64,000 nt of DNA, taken from contig NC_046683.1 in the NCBI RefSeq assembly GCF_009870125.1, positions 9,610,001-9,674,000 of the forward strand, in the 5' to 3' direction. This stretch comes from Drosophila pseudoobscura. Lineage: Eukaryota > Arthropoda > Insecta > Diptera > Drosophilidae. Of the stretch, positions 1 through 33,100 are shown piece after piece. A model generated the notes under the pieces. The model worked only from the letters and a program-made list of their open reading frames with translations, was not told the origin of the DNA and did not search any database. Each line of letters starts with the position of its first letter. Position 1 is the stretch's first letter. The position numbers and the translations under genes were made by a program.

Positions 1-226
1 GAGTGCAAGTGGGGCGAGTGCCGCTGCAGTGCCCACCACAGTGTCCAGGACAATCAATGCGTGCTGGAGAGTGGCGGAAGCATCCCAACCCACCTCTGGA
101 TTGGACTTTTGATTCCGATTTCATTGATTCTTTATTAGGAAATAGAAAAAAAGCTGTTCAACTTATCAAATACAATGATTTATGCAGATCTCATTGCCTG
201 ATCGATCCTGATCCACTGCCGCTCGT
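1..226. other. 3' flank of the DHX38 gene
   Basis: This stretch holds the 3' untranslated region and downstream flank of the minus-strand helicase gene, whose stop codon is just to the right. A minus-strand AATAAA lies at 131-136. A plus-strand frame is open from the window edge to about 230, but it has no recognisable domain and no visible splice acceptor. It could be the tail of a neighbouring convergent gene, but I cannot support that. Confidence 0.5.
131..136 (-). terminator. Polyadenylation signal AATAAA for DHX38
   Basis: The plus strand reads tttatt, which is AATAAA on the minus strand about 90 bases after the DHX38 stop codon. This is a suitable position for 3' end formation. It was identified by motif and position only. 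Confidence 0.6.
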
Positions 227-19923
<19,697 letters not shown>

Positions 19924-20045
19924 GCCTAGTTATATGTGCTTCCTGCTTTTTTCCGCAAAACTATCAATTTGCGTTGGCGTTGCTCACTCACAGCTGACAA
20001 CATGGGGGCGTGCTGCCACGGAGTTCAAATTTCGTATTAACATAC

Positions 20046-20053
20046 TATCGATA
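20046..20053. promoter_or_regulatory. DRE element (TATCGATA) in a bidirectional promoter
   Basis: A perfect palindromic TATCGATA lies 123 bases upstream of the DHX38 start codon and about 310 bases upstream of the methyltransferase start. Two further near-matches, around ATCGATAA and ATCGATAG, lie at about 20246-20272. The DRE/DREF system is known to drive housekeeping genes in Drosophila. The divergent arrangement of two housekeeping-type genes fits a shared promoter. Confidence 0.7.
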
Positions 20054-20360
20054 GTAGTGAACCAAAATCTGGCAACGCTGGCCGAGGCGGCATTAAAATT
20101 GAATTCATTTATTTCCACTAATATATAAAACATTTTACAAGAATTCACTTTTTTCATGGACTATCATAACTTAGCTTAACTTTGATTTGGGAATTTTTTT
20201 ACTTAAGTACGCTTAAATCAAAACTCATCCGATGTTTGGCTAAGCATCGATAAGTCGTCACTACATCGATAGCACAACAGCAAATCCAGCCGGTTTCACG
20301 TTGTCTTAAATTGAGCATTTACCTTTTTGAAATTTAGAAGATACGCAGAAGAGATCCAAA

Positions 20361-21441
20361 ATGACTGACAGGTTCAGCAAAATGCAGCAGCAATTCCTGT
20401 GCTGTTATCCAGTCAATAAAATGTCCTGGTCGGTATGTATTTGGCTGTGACTGCACCTGTCCACCTGTTGCATCTTTAACAACTTTAAAAATTTGTATAA
20501 GCGCAGTCGGTGAAACTACCAATGGAGTGGGATGAGCAAAAGGCACTCATTGCAGCCACCTGCGGCCATCCGCTCAATGAGCGCTATCCAGTGCGAACCA
20601 GCTACCAAGAGGCATTCATTAAGCGACTGATGCAGCTGCTTAAGGATCACGAAGAGCTTCACGACGACCTTTTCAGCAGTCTCTGTATACAGAAAGACAA
20701 CAATCATGGCAAGGACTACGCCTACAAGCACTACCTACTACTGCAGCCAGACGCCCACATCACGCTGCGCGAGTCGATTAGCTTTGTGAACGAAGGTACC
20801 ACCGGCCTCTGCACTTGGGAGGCTGCCCTGGCTCTGGCCGACTATCTCCTACAGCACAGCGATGTGGTGAAGGGCAAGAATATCGTGGAGCTCGGCGCTG
20901 GCACTGGTCTGATAGGGATACTCCTCAAATTACCAGCCCTGGGCCTAGATGCTGGCCAAATCCTACTCACCGATGGTAGCGCCTCCTGTGTGCAGCTGAT
21001 GCGTGAGAATGTGACATTGAACTTCCCAACGGCGCCCAAGGAAGCCAAACCCCAGTGTGAGCAGTTGCGCTGGGACGAGGTAAAAGATTTCCCCTGGCAC
21101 CAGTATGCCAAAACGGACCTCCTACTCGCAGCGGATGTCATCTACGACGACTCCCAGTTCGATGCCCTTATCGGCGCCCTCGATCATCTGTATACGAGTC
21201 GAGGCAATTGCCTGGAAATGCTGCTCGCCAGCACAGTGCGCAATGTGGACACGCTGCACAAGTTCATGGAGCAGCTGAGTGAGTTTTTAGCCCATCCAAA
21301 AATCCCATAGCTAATATGTACCTTAATTTTACAGCCGTTCACGAGTACAAGGTGACACCCTGTGCGAATGTCTCGGCCTGCGCGAGTCATTTTTGTCGCG
21401 ATCACACCGCTGCCGTACAGATTATCTCCATTAAACGTTAG
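20361..21441 (+). CDS. FAM86/EEF2KMT-type protein-lysine methyltransferase
   Basis: This is a cytosolic class I SAM-dependent methyltransferase of the family that, in human and yeast, trimethylates a lysine of elongation factor 2. Three exons (20361-20432, 20507-21278, 21335-21441) splice in phase to give 316 residues, a normal length for the family. Motif I is VELGAGTGLIG near residue 150, preceded by the family's TTGLCTWEAALALADYLL segment. LLTDGS marks the adenosine-binding acidic loop, and DLLLAADVIYD carries the DxxY-type post motif. The N-terminal helix region (FLCCYPVNKMSW) also matches FAM86 proteins. It is transcribed divergently from DHX38 across a DRE promoter. I recall the D. melanogaster orthologue as CG7889, which would neighbour Hs3st-B there too. 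EF2 as substrate is inferred from the family. Confidence 0.9.
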
Positions 21442-21969
21442 TTCTAGGTAGTAATATAATATAATATAATGTAAACAGCACTTGAAACGAATAACCAACA
21501 GCAATGGTTTAAGATCCACTTAAATGTCTCCTTGCTGTTTGCCTCACAAAGTACGAAATATTGGTTAGTTTTTTACATTCTTTTTTTAAATACTGAGTAT
21601 TTAAGTATACAAAATGGATTTATGAACTAGAGCCCTGCATGAACAGGCAACCGAATCGATGTGATGGGATTCGTTCGGTCAGTTAGAAGCGTCGTCTCAG
21701 CTTTCTCAATCCATCAAAACGCCCGCCCAAAACGGACTGAACGAAACACGTATCGTCATTTTTACTGTGTCAGATCCAAAAATTTCTGGGTTTCTCTCGC
21801 TCACTCTTCATTTGATTTTCTGGTAGAGAGAACGAGTTTTTTTTGAATTGGAGTGATTCGAATCTGAGTGAAGAAAGGATTCGTAATGATCCAAGGTCGT
21901 ATTGATCATTAAATCAGTATAGCTGGATTAACACCTTGGATTAATGCAGGGCTTTAGTATGAATGATGA

Positions 21970-23548
21970 TCACTGACTGATCGTAGGAATGGTGCCATCG
22001 TTCAGCCATTTTACGTTCAACTGCTCGATTTGGTGTTTCATGAATATGATGCCATAGACCTCATATTGGATATCCATCAGCTTGGTGCGATGTGTGCGTG
22101 GCACCTTCATGCCCACAACTAGGGCCAGCAGGGAGCTGATGATCATAAAAACAAATCCCTGGGCCATCAGAGTGCTCTTGTCGGTGGCATAGAAGTACGA
22201 GTTCTTTGTATCGGCCACAAAATAATAGTACACGATGCTGGTGCAGATCAACTTAAGGATATACGAGATGCAGATGATGCACTCTGTAAACCGCAGATTG
22301 GTGACCTCCAGCAGGGCGATCTGCAGACTGGAGTAGGACATCCCAAACAGGACGAGCAGCACCCAGAGGGACCATCTCGAATCTGTAGAACTGCAGATGA
22401 TCATGGCCAAGAGCGTGAAGAAAACCAGCGTCATTTGGGAGGCCACAAAGTTTACCTTCACCGAAATGAAAAACAGACAGATTAGGGTCAGGCAACTGCC
22501 GCCAAAAATCACCCAGAACATGGCATCGATGTCGGCCAGCTGGGTCAACCTAATGGCCGGATTCAGGGCAAACCAGTAGATGAAATACACAAACAGGGCA
22601 AACTGTATGGCCTCGGTGAAGAGCAGCAGCAGCATTACGTTCCACTGCTGGTTCTTGGTCACATAGAAGAACTGCAGCCGCTTGATCACCTCCGAGCGCG
22701 GCTCAAAGATGCTGCCATTCCCGTTGGCTATCCTCAAATCATTGTCCATGCTGTTCACCAGATCCACGGTGCCTACAAAATGCAGCACCTTGATCCCCAC
22801 CAATATGGCCAGCGTTGCAGCGGCAATGCTCAGATATGTTCCAGCAAAATTCACATAAATGCCATCGATCAGCTGCTCCGTGGTGGCCGTCTGTCCTGCA
22901 AACGCCTTTAGGTTTCGGCTGTAGGCTGATCCAATCAGGCTCACGGCCGTGGCAATGCCCAGCAGATAGCAACTGCAGGAGGCGGACATCATGAGGGAGC
23001 GGCTGCTCTTCGAGCTGATGGTGTGCAAGAAGCTGTAGCCGGCTATGAAGGTCATACTGTGCGCCAAGTACGATATGTAGGCGCCCACATGGTCTGCATT
23101 GGGCATTTCGAGAGAAATTTTGTATGAGGATAGCATTCGGATTTCACTTACCAAAGCCATCCGCAAAGTAGAAGCAGCTAGCCACCAGATTTAAAACGCC
23201 TGCGGCCAGCAGCAGCCACGCCTGCCAGTAGACAATGCATTTCTTCACATACTTGATGGTTAGCATGGTGAGGGCCGTAACCAGGGCCCAGCAGGCGCCC
23301 AATATCAGGGGTCCATAGTAGATGAGGCCCGCTTGCAGGTTGCGCTCGGCGACCAGTGAGCAGATCGTATAGCCGAAAATAAGGCCACACGGCAGGAAGC
23401 TCAAGCAAACTGAAAGGAACAAGTTTCTTATAATCTTTGATGGCAGATCTATTTATGTACCTCCCTCCCCGTGACGGAGGGACTCACCAACACAGCTTGG
23501 CGCGTATTTGAAGAACTTGAGCAGCAGTTTTCCCCAAACGTTCGTCAT
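21970..23548 (-). CDS. Polytopic membrane protein, MFS-like
   Basis: Three exons (23548-23488, 23409-23152, 23093-21970) join in phase to encode 480 residues beginning MTNVWGKLLLKFF. About 11-12 hydrophobic segments are spread along the chain. A hydrophilic loop with an NGNGS stretch near the middle suggests the 6+6 arrangement of a major facilitator protein. The C-terminus is cytosolic-looking (KWLNDGTIPTISQ). I do not recognise the subfamily or a substrate, and no Unc-93, SLC16 or sugar-transporter signature is evident. A cluster of GATAAG motifs lies upstream of the start, which would fit gut or Malpighian tubule expression. The ORF is intact, with ordinary insect codon use. Confidence 0.75.
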
Positions 23549-23703
23549 GTTTGACGAACAATCCAATCCAATCCAAAGTAGCCAGGCGATAGAGGAGCTT
23601 AAAGCATTTTGGTCTGGTTTGGAGAGTTGCTTACAAATATGGCCAATAGACTCCGCAAGTCCAAAGAGGCTACAAAGTGAACTGCGACGACGACGACGAC
23701 GAT

Positions 23704-24557
23704 GATAAGATAAGCCAATTGGTCGAGCGTGCAGCCAGTCTGATACATATGTGTACCGTACCCTATGTACGTACTATAGTATACAGTGACTAATACCGCA
23801 TTGGAGTAGTAGCCTTTTGGCCAGATAAACAGATAAGCCGCTAAATAATGTCCATACATACATATGTACATATGTATAGTCCATTCAGTTTGGCCGTACG
23901 CTTTGCCAAACATTTTATGCATGGTGAGTAGCAATTTCCGGCTATTCATTCATACATACAGTGAATCCTACATATGTACAACACAACTCTTGTACAACAA
24001 TGCACAGCCAAGGATAAAATTTAAGTCAGATCAGCTTCTTTTTAATCAACCACATAACGGTGCTAGGCAGTGTTGGAAAAGTGTGGCTTTTATTTAAGGT
24101 GCATGGAGGTAGGTGTCGGGTTTGCAAGTATAAGTATATGTACATATGTGGAATGTATAGGATAGTCATTCACCTGATAGGACTTAAAACTAATCTGGCA
24201 TGGCTAATATTGATAGGGAATTCAGGCAATCAGGCCTGCCGATAAAGCTTTGGAAAATTGATTCTCTTCTATCAAATTGTATATACACACATGTACATGC
24301 ATATGTATATATGTACATATGTACAAGGGAGAAGTGTAGTGTGGGTGTTAATAGTTTGTTTACTTTGGAGCAGAGTGCGAGTCAGCGGGAGAGATAAGTC
24401 GTGAGAGCACGATAGATAAGACTTGCATTCCTAGTCTTTTCCGTGCATTTATTGTTGTACACATGAGCATTGTCATTCCATTCTGGCGTTACGTTACGTT
24501 AAATGTTAAAAAACATAATGAAAAGTGTTATGGGCGGTCTTGGAGAGAGCCGATAAG
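23704..24557. promoter_or_regulatory. Cluster of GATAAG (GATA-factor) motifs
   Basis: GATAAG occurs at 23704, 23709, 23832, 24393, 24415 and 24552, the first two overlapping as GATAAGATAAG. These lie 150-1000 bases upstream of the minus-strand membrane protein start. GATA factors such as serpent and GATAe are known to use this core in fly gut and tubule promoters. Binding here is inferred. Confidence 0.4.
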
Positions 24558-24862
24558 TATCAGGGCTGGAGGAGAAAGAGACAGCGGCATCTATAGTGGA
24601 TCCTGGGAAGCAGTGGCAGAGTTGCGTGGGAGAAAAGGAAACGGGGCGAGGAGGAAGAAAAGCAAGAGAGGAGTTTCCGGTGGAGAATAGTGGAGGCCGC
24701 ACGTGCCCTGAAAGAAAAAAAGGAAACAAAATTGGTGATCGTGGAGACGACGATCCCACCAAGACATCAGCGGCAGGCATCGACATCAGCAGAAGCGGCG
24801 GACAGCGGCAGCAGCATCCCGGTACTGGCCAGGCCGGAAAACTGGTGCGAGAAGCGTCAGCG

Positions 24863-24955
24863 GAGCACCGACACCAAGGAACCGTCAGCGGAGCACCGAC
24901 ACCAAGGAACCGTCAGCGGAGCACCGGCACCAAGTAACCGTCCGCGGAGCACCGA
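24863..24955. repeat. 28-bp tandem repeat, about 3.5 units
   Basis: The unit begins GTCAGCGGAGCACCG and repeats with one or two changes per copy. The fourth unit is partial, starts GTCCGCGGAGCACCG and loses similarity after that. The array is GC-rich and sits in otherwise AT-rich spacer next to purine-rich sequence. It may be a relic of a larger dispersed element. Confidence 0.75.
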
Positions 24956-25808
24956 CTGGAGACACGTTTCTGTCCACACACAATTAATGTTCAAGAAGAT
25001 AAATAAGAAAATATAATGGATATAAAAATGAAAATTTGAAAAGAGTCGTGAGTGAATAGAAAACGGTAGTTGGGTGGGACGAGAGCGAGAAGAAGAGTGG
25101 GACCCTGAATATGAAAAGGGAGCGCTCATGGAAGGGTGGGACCCTGCTAGGAAACGAAACCAACTATCCCCGCTGACGAAAGTGCCAACGAAGACAAGTC
25201 TGTCCTATAAATTAGATTTGTTTTTTTGTATGTTTTTTTGTTTTTGTTTTCTTCAATCCGTCCCCTGGCTTATCGGGTCGGAAACACCCCTTGACTTCCC
25301 CGTGAGCTAGCTGGGAACGATAGGCCAGGGTGGCAAAGAGGCGGATCATAACAAAAGGTGCTATTTTAAAAATATTGTTTCTCTTTGAATAAACGAACCA
25401 ATGGTCTTAAAGATATATATATATATGTACATATGTATGTAAGCCAAAATATGACCTGACGTTACGTTCCAAAAAACAGAAATGGTTTTTGACATGGGGT
25501 ACAAAATTGCAGATAGAGAGAGACAGATGTTGCGGACTAAAAACAGTTGTGGAAAAATAAAAACGAGGAAAATATTGTAAAATATTAATCTAATAGGTCA
25601 TCAGGTCAAAGGTATTGTTTTTTTTGGCAGGGTGGACATTTTTATTGAAAATGCCCGTATGTTTATTGGTTTACAATGTAAAAGTTGTACGTAAGATCAT
25701 TCCGTTCGAAGGGTGGATAAAGTATAAGAAATTGTACGGTCATATTGTCCAATAAATCGGAGTATTTGTAGCTTTCTTCACACTCGGGCACATTGTTTGC
25801 AAACTGCA

Positions 25809-26252
25809 ATGGAATATTTTTTTGGAAAAAAGGAAATTGTGCTCAAACCGGCACCAAGTATCAAAGATGGATATACGTATCTTTGTGATGGCATGAGGGG
25901 CGTACTGATTTCTGATACATATGTATCTCAATGCGAACGCATCATCCAATGCTATATGAAATCGTGTCAAAAGATCAGTTCTCAGCAGCGTGCTGCAATG
26001 CAAACAAAAATCATAGGAATGTACTTGGAAAATATTGGTTGGTCGCGTTACAAGAATAACCTTAAGGGTATTATGGCATACAACCGTGTACGTATAGTAT
26101 TTTATAATATTTAATTGTTCCCTTTCTTTACTCTCGTTTTATTGCAGAGTGTGACTAAGGCAGATTTAAAGGAACCTATAGATATTTCTAACTGGCTTTA
26201 TGGAGCTGTTATTTTAATATTTCTTTATTTTATATATCCCATAATTTTTTAA
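25809..26252 (+). CDS. Unrecognised small protein with C-terminal membrane anchor
   Basis: Two exons (25809-26087 and 26148-26252) with a 60-bp GT-AG intron join in phase to give 127 residues starting MEYFFGKK. The first ~105 residues are soluble, helical in character and rich in Lys, Gln and Cys. The C-terminus is a single hydrophobic helix of about 20 residues (YGAVILIFLYFIYPIIF) ending at the stop, the layout of a tail-anchored protein. No catalytic motif or known domain is visible, so I assign no function. The clean intron, the two-exon frame continuity and the terminal transmembrane helix argue that it is a real gene. ATTAAA shortly after the stop is a possible poly(A) signal. Confidence 0.65.
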
Positions 26253-26770
26253 TTGTAAATTAAAGCTACTAAAAAGAGTAAACACAAAAAGCTTTATTAC
26301 AGAGCGCGACAAAGGCGCAATTTCAGAGCGCTTTCTTGCTCTCTCACTCTCTGTGAGCTTTTGCTCCTCGTTTATGTTTCTGCGCTTGTGCTCTCTACCC
26401 GGGGACCGAGCACGACCGCCCACCCGTCCTGCCCTACATTGCGGCTGGCCGACGCTCTGCTTATCCTTGGGACTAGCACCCCAATGTCTTGGCCCGGCCT
26501 TATCCCCGGCTTTCACTTCCGGAACTTTGCTGCCGACGACAACAACAAACCGACAAAGCGAGCGGCAGGCACACTGCACTTGCAACTGAGACGCTGAGAG
26601 AACATAATCACTGCCTGCCCCGCCATCCGCCGCCCGCTGACACTGCAAATCGGTAGGAGAGATGCTGTAGACAGGGCTCCCTCCTGGCTGGGCGCCCGCT
26701 GGCCATGGAACGGTAGCTGCAGACTGCGGACTGCGGTAGAGAACCACTATAGACGGGACGGGCCGGTGCG
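26253..26770. other. Spacer and probable 5' UTR of Hs3st-B
   Basis: About 500 bases separate the small tail-anchored gene from the Hs3st-B start codon. The first part is AT-rich. The second is GC-rich, as expected of a promoter and leader. Frames on both strands through the GC-rich part show no domain similarity and are not called as genes. Confidence 0.5.
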
Positions 26771-28037
<1,267 letters not shown>

Positions 28038-28371
28038 GAGTAGGAGTAGGGTCCCTACTTTCGAAGTTCAAGGATTGGAGGGCAGTGGGAAAAGGCACCT
28101 TGTTGTTGCCCAATGTGGCAACGGACTGATATTGTTGATTGCATTTTTTGATACATATAAATTGTACTTATCTAGTATACAAACACGTACCATATATGGA
28201 TATAGCTATTTAGATGATATATATATATATATATTGTACACACACACACACACACACTCACATATGTATAACCGGATCTCGCAGGAGGCGTGAGATTATT
28301 GCTCAATTATTGGTAGCTTTATCAGAAGACAAATTCAACGATAATGGTTCCTCTCTTCAAACTCAAACTCA

Positions 28372-28377
28372 AATAAA
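28372..28377 (+). terminator. Polyadenylation signal for Hs3st-B
   Basis: AATAAA lies about 335 bases after the stop codon on the coding strand. Later AATAAA copies near 28700 could be alternatives. Confidence 0.5.
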
Positions 28378-30023
28378 CCCATGCACACACTATATACTCG
28401 AACATTCTACATATACCTACCATAACATACTATATACAACATACTATACTAGGTATATACACCTATAGAGAACAAATAGAGCTTACTATGAAATTCCTAC
28501 AGAGTCGTCTTCACGCATCCCAAATCAATCGCAGGACATGGGGCATACGAGTATATACATATGTATGTATACATATTTGATATACCATATAGCATATATA
28601 AATAGAATTTCAAGAATTTCCTTCCATTGCATGCCCGACTCCTCTCCTCCAAATACAAATACCAAAAGCTTAGCTAATTTCAATCAAAAGAAAAACCTAC
28701 ATTAAATAAATCAACATTCCAACAACAGAAACTCGATTCAATTACAAAACTAGCCGTTTCTATGGGTATCCTTTGGGTATGCGCAAGTGTATTACATTTT
28801 TTTCATTTAATTTTAATGTATGTACTCGTACACTTGGTTGGTTGTTGGGTCGTTGGTTGAGCGAGAGGTGCGATATGTGTTCCATAATTATTACCTTTGA
28901 TCTTATCCAAGTTAAACATTCGATATATTTTCCAATATACGCAGGTATATGTTTAAGAGTATCTATACTTACTATTTATTTTATATTCTAGCCTCAAACG
29001 AGCCAACTCTACTTAATTTCCCATTCTGCCATTCACGTTCGTCTCTGAGGCCGAATCCCATCTACTCAGAATTCTGGATAACCAATCTATGTATTTTATA
29101 TATCTATCTACCGGTCTATCTAAGCTCCTTTATCCGTCTAGATCGGCGTGGGGCAGGCTGTTTGAATTAGCAGGAAATCTAACAAAAAAAAACCCTAAAT
29201 AGCGAAACTCTAGTCGAGCACACGTCATGCATGTTGTTTTTATACTCTACTATCCTCGGGCATTCTCTTTGAAAGCTTTCTCCTGTGCATCGGCACCAAT
29301 ACAGTAACACTTTTTGTTCCATTTTGCTTGCTGTCTTCGCACACAAACGCACTGCATGCTATGTGAATGTGTGCGTGGCGGCCGCTGATCTAGATCCATC
29401 GATATAAATACATCATATTAAGAGTGTAAAAACCAATTGCATTTGTATATTTTTTTTTTTAAATGTAATCATTTTTAATTTGGTTTTAATTGTTTTGTGA
29501 ACGATTCACGTGTTCGTTTTGTTGTATGATAGTTTCTCTTGGGGTTTAAGCGTCCCTCTGGTTTATGGTCTGCGATCGGATCGATATCGATCCACTCCGC
29601 GCTCGACTTTCCTCCTTTGCTGTATATTTGTTCTCTCCTATTTTTGTTTTGTTTTTTAAGTTTTAAGTACAATTGATTAATTAAATTGCGGTGGTTTGTG
29701 GTTGGTATTTTTGTTTTGTTTTTGCGGTTGCTTTTAGGTATTCATCGAGCTTTCTGCATTTTTTTTTTATGTGATTCCTACATATGTACTATATATAATG
29801 TTTGTTGTTAAGAAAATTATACGATATTTTTTGGGATTTTGTCCGTGTCTGTCTGTCTGTCTATCTGCTTAAGGTCGAATAGAATTTCAGTAGAAATATC
29901 ATACCCTATACGCAAAGTAGTAATCGGAAATCGTAGATTGTAAATCTGAATTATGAAAGTAACTAAAACTACAAGAAATTAGAACTTACGATGCTACGTT
30001 AGGAGTGTGCCCTATACTTTATG

Positions 30024-30029
30024 TTTATT
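30024..30029 (-). terminator. Polyadenylation signal for rictor
   Basis: The plus-strand tttatt gives AATAAA on the minus strand, about 130 bases beyond the rictor stop codon. Confidence 0.5.
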
Positions 30030-30157
30030 ACTTATTGCCTATTCCTATTGCCTATTCCTATGCCTACAATTTCCTCTTTGATTTGATATATTACAAACAT
30101 CCGAATTGCGTCTTCTGGGATTGCGTTTGAGTCTCTTATTCTGGCTGCTGTCTCTCT

Positions 30158-33100
30158 CTAGGATGTGACCCGCTTCGATGTCCATTTGACGCTGCCATTC
30201 CTGCTGCTGCCGCCTACCGCCGACTCCCCCCCACCCGTTCCGGATGCAGGTCCAGCTCCAGCTCTGGCGTCAAGCACCGCCTCCGATTTGGAACTCTGCA
30301 GCCGCTTCTCGCAGTACAGGCTGCCCACGGGCTTTGTCATGGATGCCGCCAGGCTCTTGGTCACCGTGGAGTAGTCCAGCGTGGAGGAGGTGGACCCTGG
30401 GGCCACCGAAATGGAGGACACAACGCCAGCATCCGTATCGGCATCCGCATCGGCATCTGCATCTGCACTCATCTGACGCTTCAGTTGGGGCACTGGCGTT
30501 GGCGAAGTCTTGGGGGGCGTTGTCTGGCTGCGATCCTTGATCGGAAACTTATTCTTGGTGCAGCTGAGGTCCAGCTCCAGCGTGTAGAAGCGACCGCGGG
30601 TATACTGGCGATTATCGTTCTTTAGATTCGTTCCAGCCGTACCTGTACCCCCACTTCCAGGGACTGCAGGCGGCTGCGGTACCGGCTGCTGGCTGATCGT
30701 GCAGATGCTACTTCGATTGCTGTTCCCATGGCAGGGCAGGGCTGTGTGAGCGGTCGTCACGGAGCTGGCTTGGGTCCCAGCGCCACTACCATCGCAGACA
30801 TCCTCCCCAGGATCATCGTCTTCGTTCTCGTCTCCCTCCTCTTCGTCTTCGCTATCCTCCAGGGTATCCTCAGTGTCGTCCTCGATGTGCAGCTGGTTGT
30901 GGGGCATCATCTGCTGTTGGGACGCCTGCTGGGCATTGGCACTGGGGGACTTGGTGACCACCATACGCGGCGACTGATCCATCAGCAGATTCTCCCAGCT
31001 CGTCTCGTATACGCTGGCCAGCTGGGCGGTCGGCTTGGGCTTCATTTGCGTCTTGTGGGCCAACAGCATGGCCGATGGTGGCGTGGGCTCTGCCTTCTCC
31101 TCGGCGGGCATTTTGCGGGTGCCAATTATCAGCTGCGGCTCCACATAGAAGGCATCAAAGTTGAGGTCCAGAAAGAGCTCCTGCAGGAAACGGCGGGCAC
31201 TCATCCGATAGCTGCTTCTGCCCAGCGTCTTGCAGGACTCTGAATACAGGCAAATGTCCTGAAATATATCAAAAGAAAAGTTTTAGGTGTTTCACAAGTT
31301 GTAGGTGTTTATCCAAAGTCTTACCTGAAAGGCATGCGGATGCTTCTGCTTGAGCTCCAGCAGGGCCATCTTCGATTGTTTGGCACTGACCGGATTGGCC
31401 AGACGCTGTACGTTATATAGAATGGAGGCCGTCAGCCTGTCCGGCAGGCTATCCTCGCTCAGCATGCTCTCCGGCGAATGGAAGCTTATGTCCGTGCCCA
31501 GCGGCACTCTGCCAGAGCCGGAGCCACCGCTGCCGCTGCTCTTTTTGGCCAGAACTGGGCCGGCTTGGATGCCAGCCGCTACCAGGGCCGCTGCTGCACT
31601 GCTGTACAGCTCACAGGGTGCAAGGGTCGCACCACCACCTGCACCTGCACCGTTGCTCTGGCTGCCAACACTATCCTGACGCTGCTGACGCGGTGACCGG
31701 GCACAATGGAGGCACTGGCTGCGCGCATGCTTGGCGCCCTGCTGCCACTGACGGGGCTGGCGGCGGCTCGCCGAGGATACGTCCGAGAGCGATGATATGA
31801 CCGAGGACTCGTCGCCGCCCTCGTTGTTCAGCGAATCGTTGAGGAACTGAAGCCGCTGGCTCATCAACAGATTGATGCCCATGAGGTCCTGGTCCTGTAT
31901 GTCACGCGACACATACGTTCGACTGAGATTGCGCGTGGGAAACAGATCCAGAACATTCTTGGGCAGACAAATGCCGGCATAGCATGGCCCCTGCATATCA
32001 TTCTGCGGCAGAAATTTGGGGGCATTCAGCGTGGGCAGCAGGACGTTCAGTTCCCCGGTAGAAAGGCGTCGTCGCACCTTGCTCAACCTGGGCTTTGGAT
32101 AACTCCAGTCCTGCTTGTGTATAAAGTCATGCAATTCCGCTGCCGACTCCAGGACGGGGCGGCTGTGGGCGCGCAGAACCCTTAGCTGCGCGTACCCCTT
32201 CACGGCCATCGGACTGAGTGTGGTGTTCGCCGTCCCGCTATGGCTGGTAGCTATCGAATGGAGCCGTATAAGCTCTTCGCTCTCCAGCAGATTGGACATG
32301 CTCGGTATGGGACTCAGCGGGAATTGCTGCAATTCGCTCATATTTGCCGCCGCAGCGGCTGCAGCTGCGGCCGTTCGTCCCGTAACCGATTCGCAGCTGC
32401 TCACGCCCGAGGTGTTTGAGTCTGTGCAGGAGTTGTACCGTATGCGGTGCTGCTGCTGCTGGTGCTGATTCTGGTAGGGCATGGGATAGAGACCCCCGCC
32501 AGTGCCTCCTCCTCCGCCGCCGCCCAGCAGGCTAATCACATCTGTAGTCTTCGATTCGGAGAGCGAGCGCCGATGCTTACCCTGACGCAGGTTGCTGCCC
32601 TCCGGCAGGGTTTTCGATTTGGCGGCTGCCACCGGCCCAGACAGAGTTCGATTCACATGCAGGGCCAAAGCATGACCATCATCCATTGTGGTGGTCGTGG
32701 CCGTTGAATTTGGATCCTGAATTCCTCCTCCAACAGCAGTACCTGTCCCCGTTCCCGTCCCGACGCCCATGGGCTCTGTCTGATCGATGAGCAGATTCCA
32801 GTAGTAGGAGCCCGTGTAATAGGATCCATCGATCTGATCCTCCAGAACGGTAAAGTTATACGGCGGCGCATCCTCGTAGTAATGCCGCACCGGTGTGTAC
32901 TGATTGGACATCCAATCCTCTGGCTGATGCACTGGCCACATGGTGTTCCTATCATGCCGCACGCTCAGCCAATCTGCAAAAGAATCAATGAATTAATGAA
33001 CGACCGCGGATACAATCTACTTCCAAAGAAGCTCCAATACTTACTCAGCTTAAAAAGTATATTAGCGCCCGCTTGGGTGCCTGCTATGAGGCCCAGGGCA

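Larger units (their letters stand above)
23549..25808. other. Intergenic region upstream of the membrane protein gene
   Basis: This is noncoding sequence between two divergent genes. It contains a CGA triplet run at about 23685-23703, a series of GATAAG motifs, TATGTACATA-rich stretches and a short 28-bp minisatellite. The purine-rich segment around 24540-25150 has long but compositionally odd frames and looks like degraded repetitive DNA. I could not match it to a transposon. Confidence 0.45.
28038..30157. other. Convergent 3' regions of Hs3st-B and rictor
   Basis: This spacer holds the two 3' untranslated regions facing each other. It includes AATAAA for Hs3st-B at 28372-28377 and a minus-strand AATAAA for rictor at 30024-30029. 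CA repeats (about 28238-28258) and TATA-rich stretches occur. No gene was seen. Confidence 0.5.
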
